This document shows, piece after piece, positions 25,524 through 34,246 of a DNA stretch of 64,000 nucleotides. The stretch covers positions 310,001 to 374,000 of the forward strand of contig JUHI01000001.1 of assembly GCA_000799755.1 (NCBI GenBank), written 5' to 3'. Source of the DNA: Martinezella tropici. GTDB taxonomy: Bacteria > Pseudomonadota > Alphaproteobacteria > Rhizobiales > Rhizobiaceae. Within the stretch, counting starts at the first letter, position 1, and each line of letters starts with the position of its first letter. Made by a program: the position numbers and the translations under genes. The notes under the pieces were generated by a model. That model saw nothing but the letters and a program-made list of their open reading frames with translations. It was not told the origin of the DNA and did not search any database.

Positions 25524-26864
25524 ATGGCGGCCGACAACGCAACCGAAGGTAACGCGCGCATCGAGGTGCTGATCTCGGACATGAACGGCCGACTGCGGGG
25601 CAAGCAGATCCCTATTTCGGCTGAAAAGAAGGTCTGGTCCGGCGCCGTGCGGCTGCCGACCTCGACGCAATCGCTCGACATCTGGGGCGACGACAATGAC
25701 GATATTACCGGCCTGTCGCTGACGATCGGCGATCCCGACGGAACCTGCGTTGCCGACGAGCGCACGCTAACCGATATGCCCTGGGCGCCGCCGGGATCGA
25801 AACAGGTGCTGGCGACCATGCACGAGCTCGACGGCAGCCCGAGCTTTCAGGACCCGCGCGCCATTCTTTCCGCCGTGGTCGATCGCTACAAGGCGCTTGG
25901 CCTGACGCCCGTCATCGCAACCGAGCTGGAATTCTATCTGCTTGATGGAGACTGGCGCGACAGAAGCATCCCCTCGCCGCCGGCGGCCCTGACCTATCGG
26001 GGCGAACCGAATGGCTTCCAGCTCTACGACATGGATGCTGTCGATCTCCTTGACGACTACCTCGAAACGCTGCGCGCCTATGCACGGGCTCAAGATCTGC
26101 CGGCCGATGCGACGACTGCTGAATTCGGCCCCGGCCAGTTCGAAGTCAACCTGCTGCATCGACCGGATGCGCTGGCGGCTGCCGACGATTGCATCATGCT
26201 CAAGCGCGTCGCCGAACAGGCCGCCCGCAAGCACGGGCTGAAATCCACCTGCATGGCAAAACCCTATACCGATCATGCCGGCTCGGGGCTGCATGTACAT
26301 GCCAGCATCATCGACGCCCAGGGCCGCAACGTCCTCGACGCAGCAGGCGGCGAACCGAAGAAACTGAAGTCGATCTGCGCGGGGCTGCTGCAAACGCTGC
26401 AGGATGCGCAACTCGTCTTTGCGCCCTATGCCAATTCCTATCGCCGCTTCCAGCCGGGCTCATTCGCCCCCATCGACCTGACCTGGGGTTTTGGCCATCG
26501 CGGCACCGCGATCCGCATCCCGGAAAAGGATGGACCTGGCGCGCGCATCGAGCATCGCGTCGCTGGCGCCGATGCCAATCCCTACCTGATGCTGGCGGCC
26601 ATCCTCGGCGGTATGCTGCTCGGCCTCGAGAACGACCTCGATCCCGGCGTGGAAACCACGCCGTCTCATGTCCCGGCGGATGCACCGCGGCTGACGCATG
26701 ATTTCCTGACGGCGGTCGAGCGCTTCCGCGCCTCCGCCTTCATTTCAGACGTCTTCAGTGAGCGGTATCAAAAGCTCTACGGCGAGACGAAGCACAAGGA
26801 AGCGATCCGCTATCTGCGCAGCGTTTCCGATTTCGACTACAGGACCTATCTGCCGCGCCTTTGA
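25524..26864 (+). CDS. Glutamine-synthetase-family gamma-glutamyl-amine ligase
   Basis: This 446-residue protein of the glutamine synthetase fold has the beta-grasp-like N-terminus IEVLISDMNGRLRGKQIPIS, the metal-binding ATELEFYL and FGPGQFEVNL, the ATP loop KPYTDHAGSGLHVHASI, and the glutamate-site RIEHRVAGADANPYLM. It is close to PuuA and GlnT-type proteins that join glutamate to putrescine or other amines, rather than housekeeping GlnA; no adenylylation-site region like that of GlnA is obvious. ATG 25524 is preferred over TTG 25506. Pairing with the class III aminotransferase points to amine catabolism. Confidence 0.85.
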   Translation: MAADNATEGNARIEVLISDMNGRLRGKQIPISAEKKVWSGAVRLPTSTQSLDIWGDDNDDITGLSLTIGDPDGTCVADERTLTDMPWAPPGSKQVLATMHELDGSPSFQDPRAILSAVVDRYKALGLTPVIATELEFYLLDGDWRDRSIPSPPAALTYRGEPNGFQLYDMDAVDLLDDYLETLRAYARAQDLPADATTAEFGPGQFEVNLLHRPDALAAADDCIMLKRVAEQAARKHGLKSTCMAKPYTDHAGSGLHVHASIIDAQGRNVLDAAGGEPKKLKSICAGLLQTLQDAQLVFAPYANSYRRFQPGSFAPIDLTWGFGHRGTAIRIPEKDGPGARIEHRVAGADANPYLMLAAILGGMLLGLENDLDPGVETTPSHVPADAPRLTHDFLTAVERFRASAFISDVFSERYQKLYGETKHKEAIRYLRSVSDFDYRTYLPRL

Positions 26865-26869
26865 TCGCG

Positions 26870-27817
26870 TCAGACGGCGAGGCTATCGACCCTTCCCTCC
26901 CGCTCGACAAGAGCGGCGGTGCCTTGGCGGACCATGACCTTGAGTTCGCCGGGATGCACCTTGAGCGTGACATCGCGCTCGAGCGGCAGAAGCTCACCAT
27001 CCATGACGCAATTGGCGAGCTGGCGCAGCTTCGGGAAGTGCAGATGCACTTCCGGCGCATGCATGACCATGACATCGGTGTTCTCGCGGACCCGCCCGCG
27101 CAGCATGTCGATGGCAAGCCGGGCGACACCGAGCGGCCGCAGGGGCTTTGCCGTGTAGAAACCCAGCTCGCCGCTGCGCAGGCTGTCGGCATAGAGTAGC
27201 GCATTGGCGCCGAAGGGATTGTTGGAGACGGAGATTGCCGAGACATGCCGGCGCCCGCGAATGTCGCCAGCCTCGAAGTCAACATCGAATTCCGGCGGGT
27301 TGGCAATGACACCGAAGGCGGCCCGGGTGCTGGCCGACATCTTTCCGAAGCGCGAGCGATAGGTATAGCTGTTGCGATAGCGCACCAGCCGTGCATGCAG
27401 ACCGGCGGAGAATTGATGCACGAAGGCGCGGCCGTTGGCGCTGCCGATATCGACATTGTCGACCTCGCCTGTCGCCAGCACGCCGAGCGTCTGCCAGATG
27501 TCGAGCGGCAACCGCAACGAACGGGCAAAGAGGTTCATGGTGCCGGCCGGGATGACGCCGAGGGCGACGTCATTCTTCCAGGCGATCGCGGCTGCGGCCG
27601 AAATCGTGCCATCACCGCCGCCGGCGACGATCCCGTCAATGTCATCGCGGCGTGCGGCTCGTTCCATCGCCGAGACAATGTTACGCCCCTCAACGACGAC
27701 GGCCTCAAAATCGTGCCCGGCATCACGAAACACCTGTTCCGCCCTCTTTTCATAGGCAGCCATGTCGGTTGTGCGGAACGTGCCGCCGTCACGATTGAAA
27801 AAGCCGATCAACTTCAT
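26870..27817 (-). CDS. Diacylglycerol/lipid kinase family protein
   Basis: This 315-residue protein has the catalytic-domain signature IVAGGGDGTISAAA and the ATP-site GVIPAGTMNLFARSL, typical of the YegS/BmrU/DgkB family. It probably phosphorylates a lipid such as diacylglycerol, phosphatidylglycerol or a sphingoid base. It is tail to tail with the ligase gene, five bases apart. The start at 27817 directly begins the fold (MKLIGFFNRDGG). No operon partner is seen. Confidence 0.88.
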   Translation of the reverse strand: MKLIGFFNRDGGTFRTTDMAAYEKRAEQVFRDAGHDFEAVVVEGRNIVSAMERAARRDDIDGIVAGGGDGTISAAAAIAWKNDVALGVIPAGTMNLFARSLRLPLDIWQTLGVLATGEVDNVDIGSANGRAFVHQFSAGLHARLVRYRNSYTYRSRFGKMSASTRAAFGVIANPPEFDVDFEAGDIRGRRHVSAISVSNNPFGANALLYADSLRSGELGFYTAKPLRPLGVARLAIDMLRGRVRENTDVMVMHAPEVHLHFPKLRQLANCVMDGELLPLERDVTLKVHPGELKVMVRQGTAALVEREGRVDSLAV

Positions 27818-28136
27818 CGGGGCTCTCGGTCTTTCCGCAAATTGTGTTTCTGAGGGGCTGAAGCCCCCGTGCGCTTCTTCTCAGATGGTTTTGGATAGAG
27901 CGATTTCAAGAATTGCATCCCATTCGCCGGATCGGACGCAGCAGACTTATGCAGGATACGACGTGCTGCACTGCAAAAAATGCACGCGACAGAAGAACCG
28001 CCGTCATTGATAGTACCAGCGGAGGCATGTCCATGCCCCGCCAGTCCCTTATTCCATTTTGATGCACTGAGCGCCGAAGCCGGGGTTCGCTGCCTGATTC
28101 GCGGCGCTTGCCCGATTTACCGCCCAAGGAGTTGTC
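27818..28136. other. Intergenic region between divergent lipid kinase and MFS genes
   Basis: This stretch of 319 bases should hold two divergent promoters. A small GAGGGGCTGAAGCCCC inverted repeat lies near 27852. No persuasive small gene is seen; short frames here have poor codon use and no ribosome site. Confidence 0.45.
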
Positions 28137-29354
28137 GTGAGCGATATTGCCGTCGAGGTCCTCGATACCCAAACCGCTCTGGAAGCGCCGTCGCGCACCG
28201 CCATTGCGCTGGTGACGTTGGCGCTGGCTGTCGGCAGCTTCGGCATCGGAACGGGTGAGTTCGTCATCATGGGGCTTCTGCCCAACGTCGCCGATACCTT
28301 CGGCGTCACCACGCCGCAAGCCGGCCACGTGATCAGCGCCTATGCGCTCGGCGTCGTCGTCGGCGCGCCGATCATCGCCGTGCTCGCCGCGAAGATGGCG
28401 CGCCGCACGCTGCTCCTGCTGATGATGGCGATCTTTGCCGCCGGCAATATTTCCAGCGCCTTTGCGCCGACCTTCGAAAGCTTCACGGCACTGCGCTTCA
28501 TCACCGGCCTGCCGCATGGCGCCTATTTCGGCGTTGCAGCGCTCGTTGCCGCCTCCATGGTGCCGGTGCATCGCCGCGTGCGAGCCGTCGGCCAGGTCAT
28601 GCTCGGTCTCACGATCGCGACGCTGATCGGCACGCCGATCGCCACCTTCCTCGGCCAGATGCTCGAATGGCGCGCCGCCTTCATGATGGTCGGCGCGGTG
28701 GGCCTCGTTACCATGCTGCTCATCGCCCTGTTCCTGCCGAAGGACAAGGTCGAGGAAGGTGCAAGCATCACGCGTGAGTTGGGGGCTCTGAAGCGCATTC
28801 AGGTCTGGCTGACGCTTGGTGTTGCCGCCGTCGGCTTCGGCGGCATGTTTTCGATCTTCAGCTACGTGGCCACGACGACCACGCAGGTCGCCGGCCTCGG
28901 CACCGCCATGGTGCCCGTCGTGCTTGCGCTCTTCGGCATCGGCATGAATGTCGGTAATATCGTCGGTTCGCGCCTCGGCGACATCTCGATCAAGGGAACG
29001 ATCGGCGGGATGATGATCTTCAACGTCATCATCATGACGCTGTTCGCGCTGACGGCCGCCAATCCCGTCATGCTCTGCCTCTGCGTCTTCCTGATCGGCT
29101 GCGGCTTTGCCGCCTGCCCCGCCGTACAGACCCGCCTGATGGATGTTGCCGCCGATGCTCAAACGCTGGCCGCCGCCTCCAATCACTCCGCCTTCAACAT
29201 CGCCAATGCGCTCGGCGCTTGGCTCGGCGGCCTGGTGATCTCATGGGGCTTCACGGCTGCGGCGACCGGATATGTCGGCGCGGCTCTCTCCGTCGGCGGC
29301 CTCGCCGTCTTTGCCCTTTCAGTTGGCCTGGAGCGTCGCACCGGTCACGCATGA
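28137..29354 (+). CDS. Major facilitator exporter, AraJ-like
   Basis: This 405-residue protein has twelve membrane helices. GTGEFVIMGLLPNVADTFGV at the first loop and GALVAASMVP-like residues with the RV-RAVGQVMLG motif place it in the DHA1 (AraJ/PbuE/NepI) branch, exporters of sugars, purines or drugs. The start is GTG at 28137 with AAGGAG 8 bases upstream. The last 36 bases overlap the 3' end of the convergent HxlR-type gene. Confidence 0.9.
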   Translation: MSDIAVEVLDTQTALEAPSRTAIALVTLALAVGSFGIGTGEFVIMGLLPNVADTFGVTTPQAGHVISAYALGVVVGAPIIAVLAAKMARRTLLLLMMAIFAAGNISSAFAPTFESFTALRFITGLPHGAYFGVAALVAASMVPVHRRVRAVGQVMLGLTIATLIGTPIATFLGQMLEWRAAFMMVGAVGLVTMLLIALFLPKDKVEEGASITRELGALKRIQVWLTLGVAAVGFGGMFSIFSYVATTTTQVAGLGTAMVPVVLALFGIGMNVGNIVGSRLGDISIKGTIGGMMIFNVIIMTLFALTAANPVMLCLCVFLIGCGFAACPAVQTRLMDVAADAQTLAAASNHSAFNIANALGAWLGGLVISWGFTAAATGYVGAALSVGGLAVFALSVGLERRTGHA

Positions 29355-29723
29355 CATCGACGGCGCGGCAAGCTCCTGCCGGCCGTTATGGCAGAACACA
29401 TTCTCCTCGCCCCACACGGCCATCGCCTTGATGATCGGCCCAAGGCTGGTGCCAAGCGGCGTCAGCGCATAATCCACGCGCGGCGGCACCACCGGAAAGA
29501 CGGTGCGTGAGACCAGCCCGGATTCTTCCAGCTCCCGCAATTGCTTCGTCAACATGCGCTGCGTCACCGACGGCAGCTTGCGGCGGATTTCGTTGAAACG
29601 AAGCGTGCCCCCCAACAGATGAAACAGGATCACACCCTTCCATTTGCCGTCGAGCAGGCTCAGCGTCGCCTCGACCGGGCAGCCCGGGAAATTTCTGACA
29701 AGCTTGGAGCGGGGAACCGACAT
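29319..29723 (-). CDS. HxlR-family transcriptional regulator
   Basis: This 134-residue winged-helix protein has the HxlR landmark FPGCPVEATLSLLDGKWKGV (with the redox-type cysteine), then LRFNEIRRKLPSVTQRMLTK and LRELEESGLVSRTV. HxlR proteins often respond to electrophiles or quinones. The ATG at 29723 follows AAGGA; a longer frame is unlikely. It is divergent from a quinone-reductase-like gene, its probable target, and overlaps the MFS gene end by 36 bases. Confidence 0.9.
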   Translation of the reverse strand: MSVPRSKLVRNFPGCPVEATLSLLDGKWKGVILFHLLGGTLRFNEIRRKLPSVTQRMLTKQLRELEESGLVSRTVFPVVPPRVDYALTPLGTSLGPIIKAMAVWGEENVFCHNGRQELAAPSMSCVTGATLQAN

Positions 29724-29738
29724 CGACAGTATCCTTTT

Positions 29739-29752
29739 TGTACCTACATACA
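29739..29752. promoter_or_regulatory. Candidate HxlR operator
   Basis: TGTA-CCTACA-TACA is an inverted repeat in the divergent gap, 15 bases upstream of the HxlR start codon. HxlR proteins bind short dyads of this kind next to quinone-reductase genes. This is position and symmetry evidence only. Confidence 0.35.
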
Positions 29753-29827
29753 GAATTTGTGCATTCTTGCGCCTTTTGAGGATAATGCGCATCTAGCCAC
29801 TGTGCAACAAACCCAGGAGCTTCTCCC

Positions 29828-30841
29828 ATGCGCGCAGTCGCCTACAAGCAACCGCAACCCATCTCCGCAGAGACATCCCTGATCGACGTCGAACTACCGA
29901 CGCCCGAGGCGAAAGGCCACGATCTGCTCGTCGAAGTAAGGGCCGTTTCCGTCAACCCGGTCGATGTCAAAGTCCGCGCCAACGTCGCGCCGAGCGAAGG
30001 CGCATACAAGATCCTCGGCTGGGATGCCGCCGGGATCGTCAAGGCTGTTGGTCCCGATGTCACCATGTTCAAACCGGGAGACGAGGTCTTCTATGCGGGC
30101 GCCATCAACCGCGATGGATCGAACGTCGAATTCCATCGGGTCGATGAGCGTATCGTCGGCGCCAAGCCGAAGAGCCTCGACTTTCCGGCCGCTGCCGCAC
30201 TGCCGCTAACCTCGATCACTGCCTATGAGGCGCTGTTCGACCGCCTGAAGGTGCAGAATCGCGTTCCCGGCGCTGCTCATGCCATCCTTATCATCGGCGG
30301 TGCGGGTGGGGTCGGATCGATCGCAATCCAGATTGCCCGTGCACTGACCGACCTCACCGTCATCGCAACGGCGTCGCGGCCGGAAACGCAGGCCTGGGTG
30401 AAGGAGCTCGGCGCCCATCACGTCATCGACCATTCGAAGCCGCTTGCGCCTGAGATCGAGGCGCTCGGCATCGGCGCACCGGCGTTCGTCTTCTCGACGA
30501 CGAACACGACAGATCACATCAGCTCAATCGTGGACGCCATCGCGCCGCAGGGCCGCTTCGCCCTGATCGACGATCCGAAGACGCTCGATGTCGTGCCTTT
30601 CAAGCGCAAGGCCGTCTCGATCCACTGGGAGCTTATGTTCACTCGCCCCCTCTTCGGCACGGCCGACATGATCGAGCAGCACAAGCTGCTGACGAAGGTC
30701 GCGCAACTCGTGGATACGGGCCAGATTCGTTCGACGTTGACGGAGACTGCGGGCACGATCAACGCGGCCAATCTGAAGAAGGCACACGCTCTTGTCGAGA
30801 CCGGCAAGATGAAGGGCAAGGTCGTCCTGGCGGGCTTCTGA
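29828..30841 (+). CDS. Zinc-type alcohol dehydrogenase-like NADPH:quinone reductase
   Basis: This 337-residue MDR-superfamily protein has VSVNPVDVKVRANVAPSEG and ILGWDAAGIVKAVGPDVTMF near the N-terminus, then the Rossmann motif ILIIGGAGGVGSIAIQIAR. It lacks the structural-zinc cysteine cluster, so it is probably a zinc-free quinone or enone reductase (ZADH1/QOR-like). It is divergent from an HxlR regulator and is likely induced by quinones or electrophiles. Confidence 0.88.
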   Translation: MRAVAYKQPQPISAETSLIDVELPTPEAKGHDLLVEVRAVSVNPVDVKVRANVAPSEGAYKILGWDAAGIVKAVGPDVTMFKPGDEVFYAGAINRDGSNVEFHRVDERIVGAKPKSLDFPAAAALPLTSITAYEALFDRLKVQNRVPGAAHAILIIGGAGGVGSIAIQIARALTDLTVIATASRPETQAWVKELGAHHVIDHSKPLAPEIEALGIGAPAFVFSTTNTTDHISSIVDAIAPQGRFALIDDPKTLDVVPFKRKAVSIHWELMFTRPLFGTADMIEQHKLLTKVAQLVDTGQIRSTLTETAGTINAANLKKAHALVETGKMKGKVVLAGF

Positions 30842-30865
30842 GCCGCCGAAATTCGCGGCTAATCA

Positions 30866-30898
30866 GGCCGGGCGCATGTCGTCCGGCCGCATTGTTTT
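30866..30898 (+). terminator. Probable terminator after the quinone-reductase gene
   Basis: GGCCGG (30866-30871) pairs with CCGGCC (30883-30888) across an 11-base loop, followed by GCATTGTTTT. Confidence 0.55.
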
Positions 30899-31196
30899 AA
30901 CGCGCAGGAAACATGCTTTGTTGCATCGCAAAAATTTGCAGCCGCCTAAACAAATTTTTATCGCAAGATCGTGCGTTTAGGCACGACCACCTCTTGACTT
31001 TTTATGCCTTCGGCGCGACTTCTCGCGACGTGGGGAACGCCGTTTTTCCATGCCGATTAACCGGAGCCATCTTTAGATGCCTAGCGACAGTAGTAGTCGA
31101 TTGCCTTTGCCGTCAGTAGCATTCGTGCACTAACCGACTCCTGTCGGCTCGCCACGATCCGCTACGACGGCGGATCGACCGGAAAGGCGAGCTATA
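30899..31196 (+). promoter_or_regulatory. Leader/promoter region of mgtE with two hairpins
   Basis: About 300 bases of non-coding sequence precede mgtE. It includes CCTAAAC...GTTTAGG arms (about 30946-30981) and, directly upstream of the gene, hairpins CCGAC/GTCGG (31134-31147) and CGATCCGC/GCGGATCG (31155-31177). The second ends a few bases before the AAGG ribosome site. A cis-acting control by Mg2+ or another ligand is possible, but no known riboswitch class was recognised. Confidence 0.35.
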
Positions 31197-32570
31197 ATGA
31201 ACATGAACAGCCTCCCGATGCGAGCCAGCAATGCCGCTCGCGCATTTATCAATAACAATCGCGCCATAACCATTGCCGAACGTGTCGAGGCTCTGAACGC
31301 AGTCGAAGTGTCGGAAGCTGCCCGCATTCTTGCGAAAATGCCGGAAGAGCGCGCCGTACACATTCTCGATCGGCCGGAACTGCGCAATGCCGCGGCCATC
31401 CTCGAAGTCATGGGCAATGCAGACGCCGCGCGGCTGCTGCACGGCATGTCGAACGACCGCGTCGCCGACGTGCTGCTCGAGATGGATGTCGAGACGCGCG
31501 CGCGGCTCTTCGCCACGTTTGACGAACATGCCCGGCTGGCCATCCAGGGCCTGATGGGCTATCCGCCGCGCACCGCCGGCGGCATCATGACGACGGAATT
31601 CGTCAGCGTGCTCGCAAGCTGGACCGTGGCCCAGACGCTCGATCATATTCGCCAGGTCGAGCGCACCCGCGAAACCGTCTATGCCATCTATGTGCTCGAC
31701 GACGAAACCCATGTGCTGCTGCATGTCGTGACGCTGCGCCGCCTTATCACCGGCGAGCCGGACGCCTGCATTCTGACCGTCGCCCAGAAGGGTGCGCCGG
31801 TTACCGCACCGCCGCTGATGAAGCAGGAAGATGTCGCGCGCCTGATCCGACGCCACGATCTGTTGGCGCTCCCCGTCGTCGACGACAAGGGCCACATGCT
31901 GGGGATCGTCACGGTCGACGACGTCATCGACACGATGATCGCCGATACGACCGAAGACGCCCAGAAATTCGGCGGTATGGAAGCGCTCGGCCAGCCCTAT
32001 ATGAAGATCAGCTTTGCCGGCATGATCCGCAAGCGCGCCGGCTGGCTCGCAGCGCTCTTCCTCGGGGAAATGCTGACGGCAAGCGCCATGCAGCATTTCG
32101 AGGGCGAGCTGGAGAAGGCCGTCGTGCTGACGCTCTTCATCCCGCTGATCATGAGCTCAGGCGGCAATTCCGGTTCGCAGGCGACGTCGCTGATCATCCG
32201 GGCGCTGGCGCTCGGCGAACTCAAGCTTTCGGACTGGTGGCGGGTTGCGCTGCGCGAACTGCCGACCGGTATCGTGCTCGGCGCAATCCTCGGCCTCGTC
32301 GGCTTCACCCGCATCGTGGCCTGGCAAACCCTCGGCCTCTTCGATTACGGCCCGCACTGGCAGCTGGTCGGCTTGACCGTCTTCGCGGCCCTGATCGGCA
32401 TCGTGACGTTCGGCTCGCTCGCCGGTTCGATGCTGCCGTTCATCCTGCAAAAGCTGCGGCTCGACCCCGCCAGCGCATCCGCGCCCTTCGTCGCAACCCT
32501 GGTCGATGTCACCGGCCTGGTGATCTACTTCTCCGTGGCGTTGCTCATTCTCAGCGGCACGATGCTCTAG
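31197..32570 (+). CDS. mgtE: Magnesium transporter MgtE
   Basis: This 457-residue protein has an N-terminal MgtE superhelical domain (AARILAKMPEERAVHILDR), a CBS pair (about residues 135-265, with LPVVDDKGHMLGIVTVDDVI), and a C-terminal five-helix channel carrying SSGGNSGSQATSLIIRAL, the selectivity region. It imports Mg2+ and is gated by cytosolic Mg2+ through the CBS domains. The ATG at 31197 is preceded by AAGG. Length and domains are complete. Confidence 0.95.
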   Translation: MNMNSLPMRASNAARAFINNNRAITIAERVEALNAVEVSEAARILAKMPEERAVHILDRPELRNAAAILEVMGNADAARLLHGMSNDRVADVLLEMDVETRARLFATFDEHARLAIQGLMGYPPRTAGGIMTTEFVSVLASWTVAQTLDHIRQVERTRETVYAIYVLDDETHVLLHVVTLRRLITGEPDACILTVAQKGAPVTAPPLMKQEDVARLIRRHDLLALPVVDDKGHMLGIVTVDDVIDTMIADTTEDAQKFGGMEALGQPYMKISFAGMIRKRAGWLAALFLGEMLTASAMQHFEGELEKAVVLTLFIPLIMSSGGNSGSQATSLIIRALALGELKLSDWWRVALRELPTGIVLGAILGLVGFTRIVAWQTLGLFDYGPHWQLVGLTVFAALIGIVTFGSLAGSMLPFILQKLRLDPASASAPFVATLVDVTGLVIYFSVALLILSGTML

Positions 32571-32593
32571 GGACAAGAAAAAACCCTATGACA

Positions 32594-32620
32594 AAGGGGC
32601 CGGAAACGGCCCCTTCTCTT
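32594..32620. terminator. Terminator between mgtE and lrp-family gene
   Basis: AAGGGGCCG and CGGCCCCTT form a perfect 9-base stem with a GAAA tetraloop, followed by CTCTTTT. On the other strand it lies immediately past the convergent regulator gene, so it may serve both. Confidence 0.88.
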
Positions 32621-32621
32621 T

Positions 32622-33095
32622 TCACTCCGGCACCGGCAACTTCAATGCGCCATTGGTCTTGATGGTGCGGATGGCGAAATGCGAGCGCAGATCGACCACG
32701 CCGGGAAGAACCAGAAGCTTCTCCGACAATACCTTCTCATAGGCCGCAAGATCCGCCACCACGACCTCCGCCAGAAAGTCGGCCGTTCCCGAAATCAGAT
32801 GACAGGCGACGACTTCCGGAATGGCAAGTAGTGCCGCCTGCTGCAGTTCGGAATTTTCCTTCGAATGGTGGCCGACCTTGAGCTCCACGAAAACCGTAAG
32901 ACCAAGACCGGCCTCCTTGCGGTCGATATCCGCTCGGTAACCGCGCAGGAGTCCCGATTTCTCCAGATTGCGGATGCGCCTGAGGCAGGGAGATGGTGAG
33001 AGATTCACGCGCTCGGCGATCTCGACATTGGTGGCGCGCGCATCCTCCTGAAGACAGTTTAGGATCGCAATATCGAATTTATCCAGTTTTGGCAT
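32622..33095 (-). CDS. Lrp/AsnC-family transcriptional regulator
   Basis: This 157-residue protein has an N-terminal helix-turn-helix (MPKLDKFDIAILNCLQEDAR, then ATNVEIAERVNLSPSPCLRR) and a C-terminal RAM domain (LTVFVELKVGHHSKENSE). Small amino-acid ligands tune such regulators. The ATG at 33095 is preferred over a TTG at 33110. It is divergent from an EamA exporter; a 24-base palindrome at 33117-33140 lies 22 bases upstream of the start and is the probable operator. Control of the exporter is inferred. Confidence 0.92.
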   Translation of the reverse strand: MPKLDKFDIAILNCLQEDARATNVEIAERVNLSPSPCLRRIRNLEKSGLLRGYRADIDRKEAGLGLTVFVELKVGHHSKENSELQQAALLAIPEVVACHLISGTADFLAEVVVADLAAYEKVLSEKLLVLPGVVDLRSHFAIRTIKTNGALKLPVPE

Positions 33096-33116
33096 ATTTG
33101 CGAAATCCAATTATAA

Positions 33117-33140
33117 ATATTGGCAGATTATTGCCAATAT
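33117..33140. promoter_or_regulatory. Palindromic operator of the Lrp-type regulator
   Basis: ATATTGGCA and TGCCAATAT are perfect 9-base arms with a 6-base spacer. The site lies in the 144-base gap between the divergent lrp-family and EamA genes, so one site could govern both. Its AT-rich dyad form is typical for the Lrp/AsnC family. Confidence 0.6.
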
Positions 33141-33239
33141 CACGATTTCTCAGCCACAACTAGCAAGGACATGCCTCGGCATTCGGCGCTATCTTTTCCT
33201 CATTCGAAAGATAATCGGATCGTTGGAAAGGATATGTCG

Positions 33240-34154
33240 ATGACCGCTTTGTCTCTCTCCACCCGCAAGGCAACCCCCACTGCGATCGGCTATGCCGGCG
33301 CCGTCGTCACCGTCCTGATCTGGGCGAACTGGATTCTCGCCACGCGTCACACGGCCGAAACGCAGATGACGACGATCGACCTCGGCCTGATCCGCTATGG
33401 CGTGCCGGCGCTCGTGCTGGCTCCGGTCTGGTGGCGCACAGGCCTGCTGCCGAAGGGCGTGCCGCTGCGGCTTCTGGCACTGATGGTGTGCGGCTCCGGC
33501 GCGCTCTTCTTCCAGCTCACCACCTTCGCCATCCAGTTCACGCCCGCCTCATCGGCCGGCATCCTGCTCGGTGGTTCCATGCCGCTGGCGACCGCCATGA
33601 TCGGCGTGCTTTTGTTTCGCGAGCGGCTCGACATCACCCGCTGGCTCGGCCTTGGCGGCATCGTCGCCGGTGTCGTGATCCTGCTGGCCCGCAGTCTTTA
33701 TGGCGTACAGATCTCCTGGGCCGGCTTCACCTTGCTGCCGCTTGCCGCACTGCTCTGGGCAACCTATACGCACGCCTTCCGCCGCTCCGGGCTGAGCGCC
33801 GTACAGTCGAGCGCCATCATCGCCGTCTGGTCGTTCCTGATCCACCTTGGCCTTGCCGCCATCTTCGGCAGCTCGCTGACCTCGGTGCCGCTGCCGGAAA
33901 TCGGCCTGCAGCTCGTCAGTCAGGGGCTGCTGTCGGGCCTTGCCGCCACCCTCGCCTATGGCCTCGCCGTCCAGGCTCTCGGCGGCACGCAGGCTGCAGC
34001 CTTCACCGCCATCACCCCGGTTCTCGCCACGATCGGCGGCGGCTTCCTGCTCGGCGAAGAAATCGGAATGGCCGGCATTGCAGCCGCTATCGTGACCGGC
34101 GCTGGCGTTGCCCTTTCCACCGGCCTATTCGCCCGGAAGTCTGCCCAACACTAA
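33240..34154 (+). CDS. EamA/DMT-family exporter
   Basis: This 304-residue protein has ten membrane helices in two EamA repeats; the first contains SSAGILLGGSMPLATAMIGV and the second TQAAAFTAITPVLATIGGGF. Drug/metabolite transporters of this kind often export amino acids or related compounds, which fits control by the divergent Lrp-type regulator. ATG 33240 has GGAAAGG 8 bases upstream and is preferred to ATG 33234 and to longer frames. Confidence 0.9.
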   Translation: MTALSLSTRKATPTAIGYAGAVVTVLIWANWILATRHTAETQMTTIDLGLIRYGVPALVLAPVWWRTGLLPKGVPLRLLALMVCGSGALFFQLTTFAIQFTPASSAGILLGGSMPLATAMIGVLLFRERLDITRWLGLGGIVAGVVILLARSLYGVQISWAGFTLLPLAALLWATYTHAFRRSGLSAVQSSAIIAVWSFLIHLGLAAIFGSSLTSVPLPEIGLQLVSQGLLSGLAATLAYGLAVQALGGTQAAAFTAITPVLATIGGGFLLGEEIGMAGIAAAIVTGAGVALSTGLFARKSAQH

Positions 34155-34174
34155 AACTGATATCGTGCAGAAGC

Positions 34175-34217
34175 AGAAAGGGCTCGGCGTTTCAAAAGGC
34201 GCCGGGCCCTTTCTCTG
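34175..34217 (+). terminator. Terminator after the EamA gene
   Basis: AGAAAGGGC-T-CGGCG pairs with CGCCG-G-GCCCTTTCT (one mismatch, 10-base loop), followed by GTCTGTT. It is a strong long stem. Confidence 0.75.
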
Positions 34218-34246
34218 TCTGTTCCTAGCCGCTCATGGCGCAAGGA

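Noticed and set aside
27906..29186. 426-codon minus-strand frame opposite the MFS gene
   Set aside because: Very rich in Asp, His, Arg and Glu with no hydrophobic core; typical antisense shadow of a membrane protein.
30942..30982. CCTAAAC...GTTTAGG arms as a known riboswitch aptamer before mgtE
   Set aside because: The arms are real, but nothing around them matches the M-box, yybP-ykoY or other metal riboswitch cores that I can recall.
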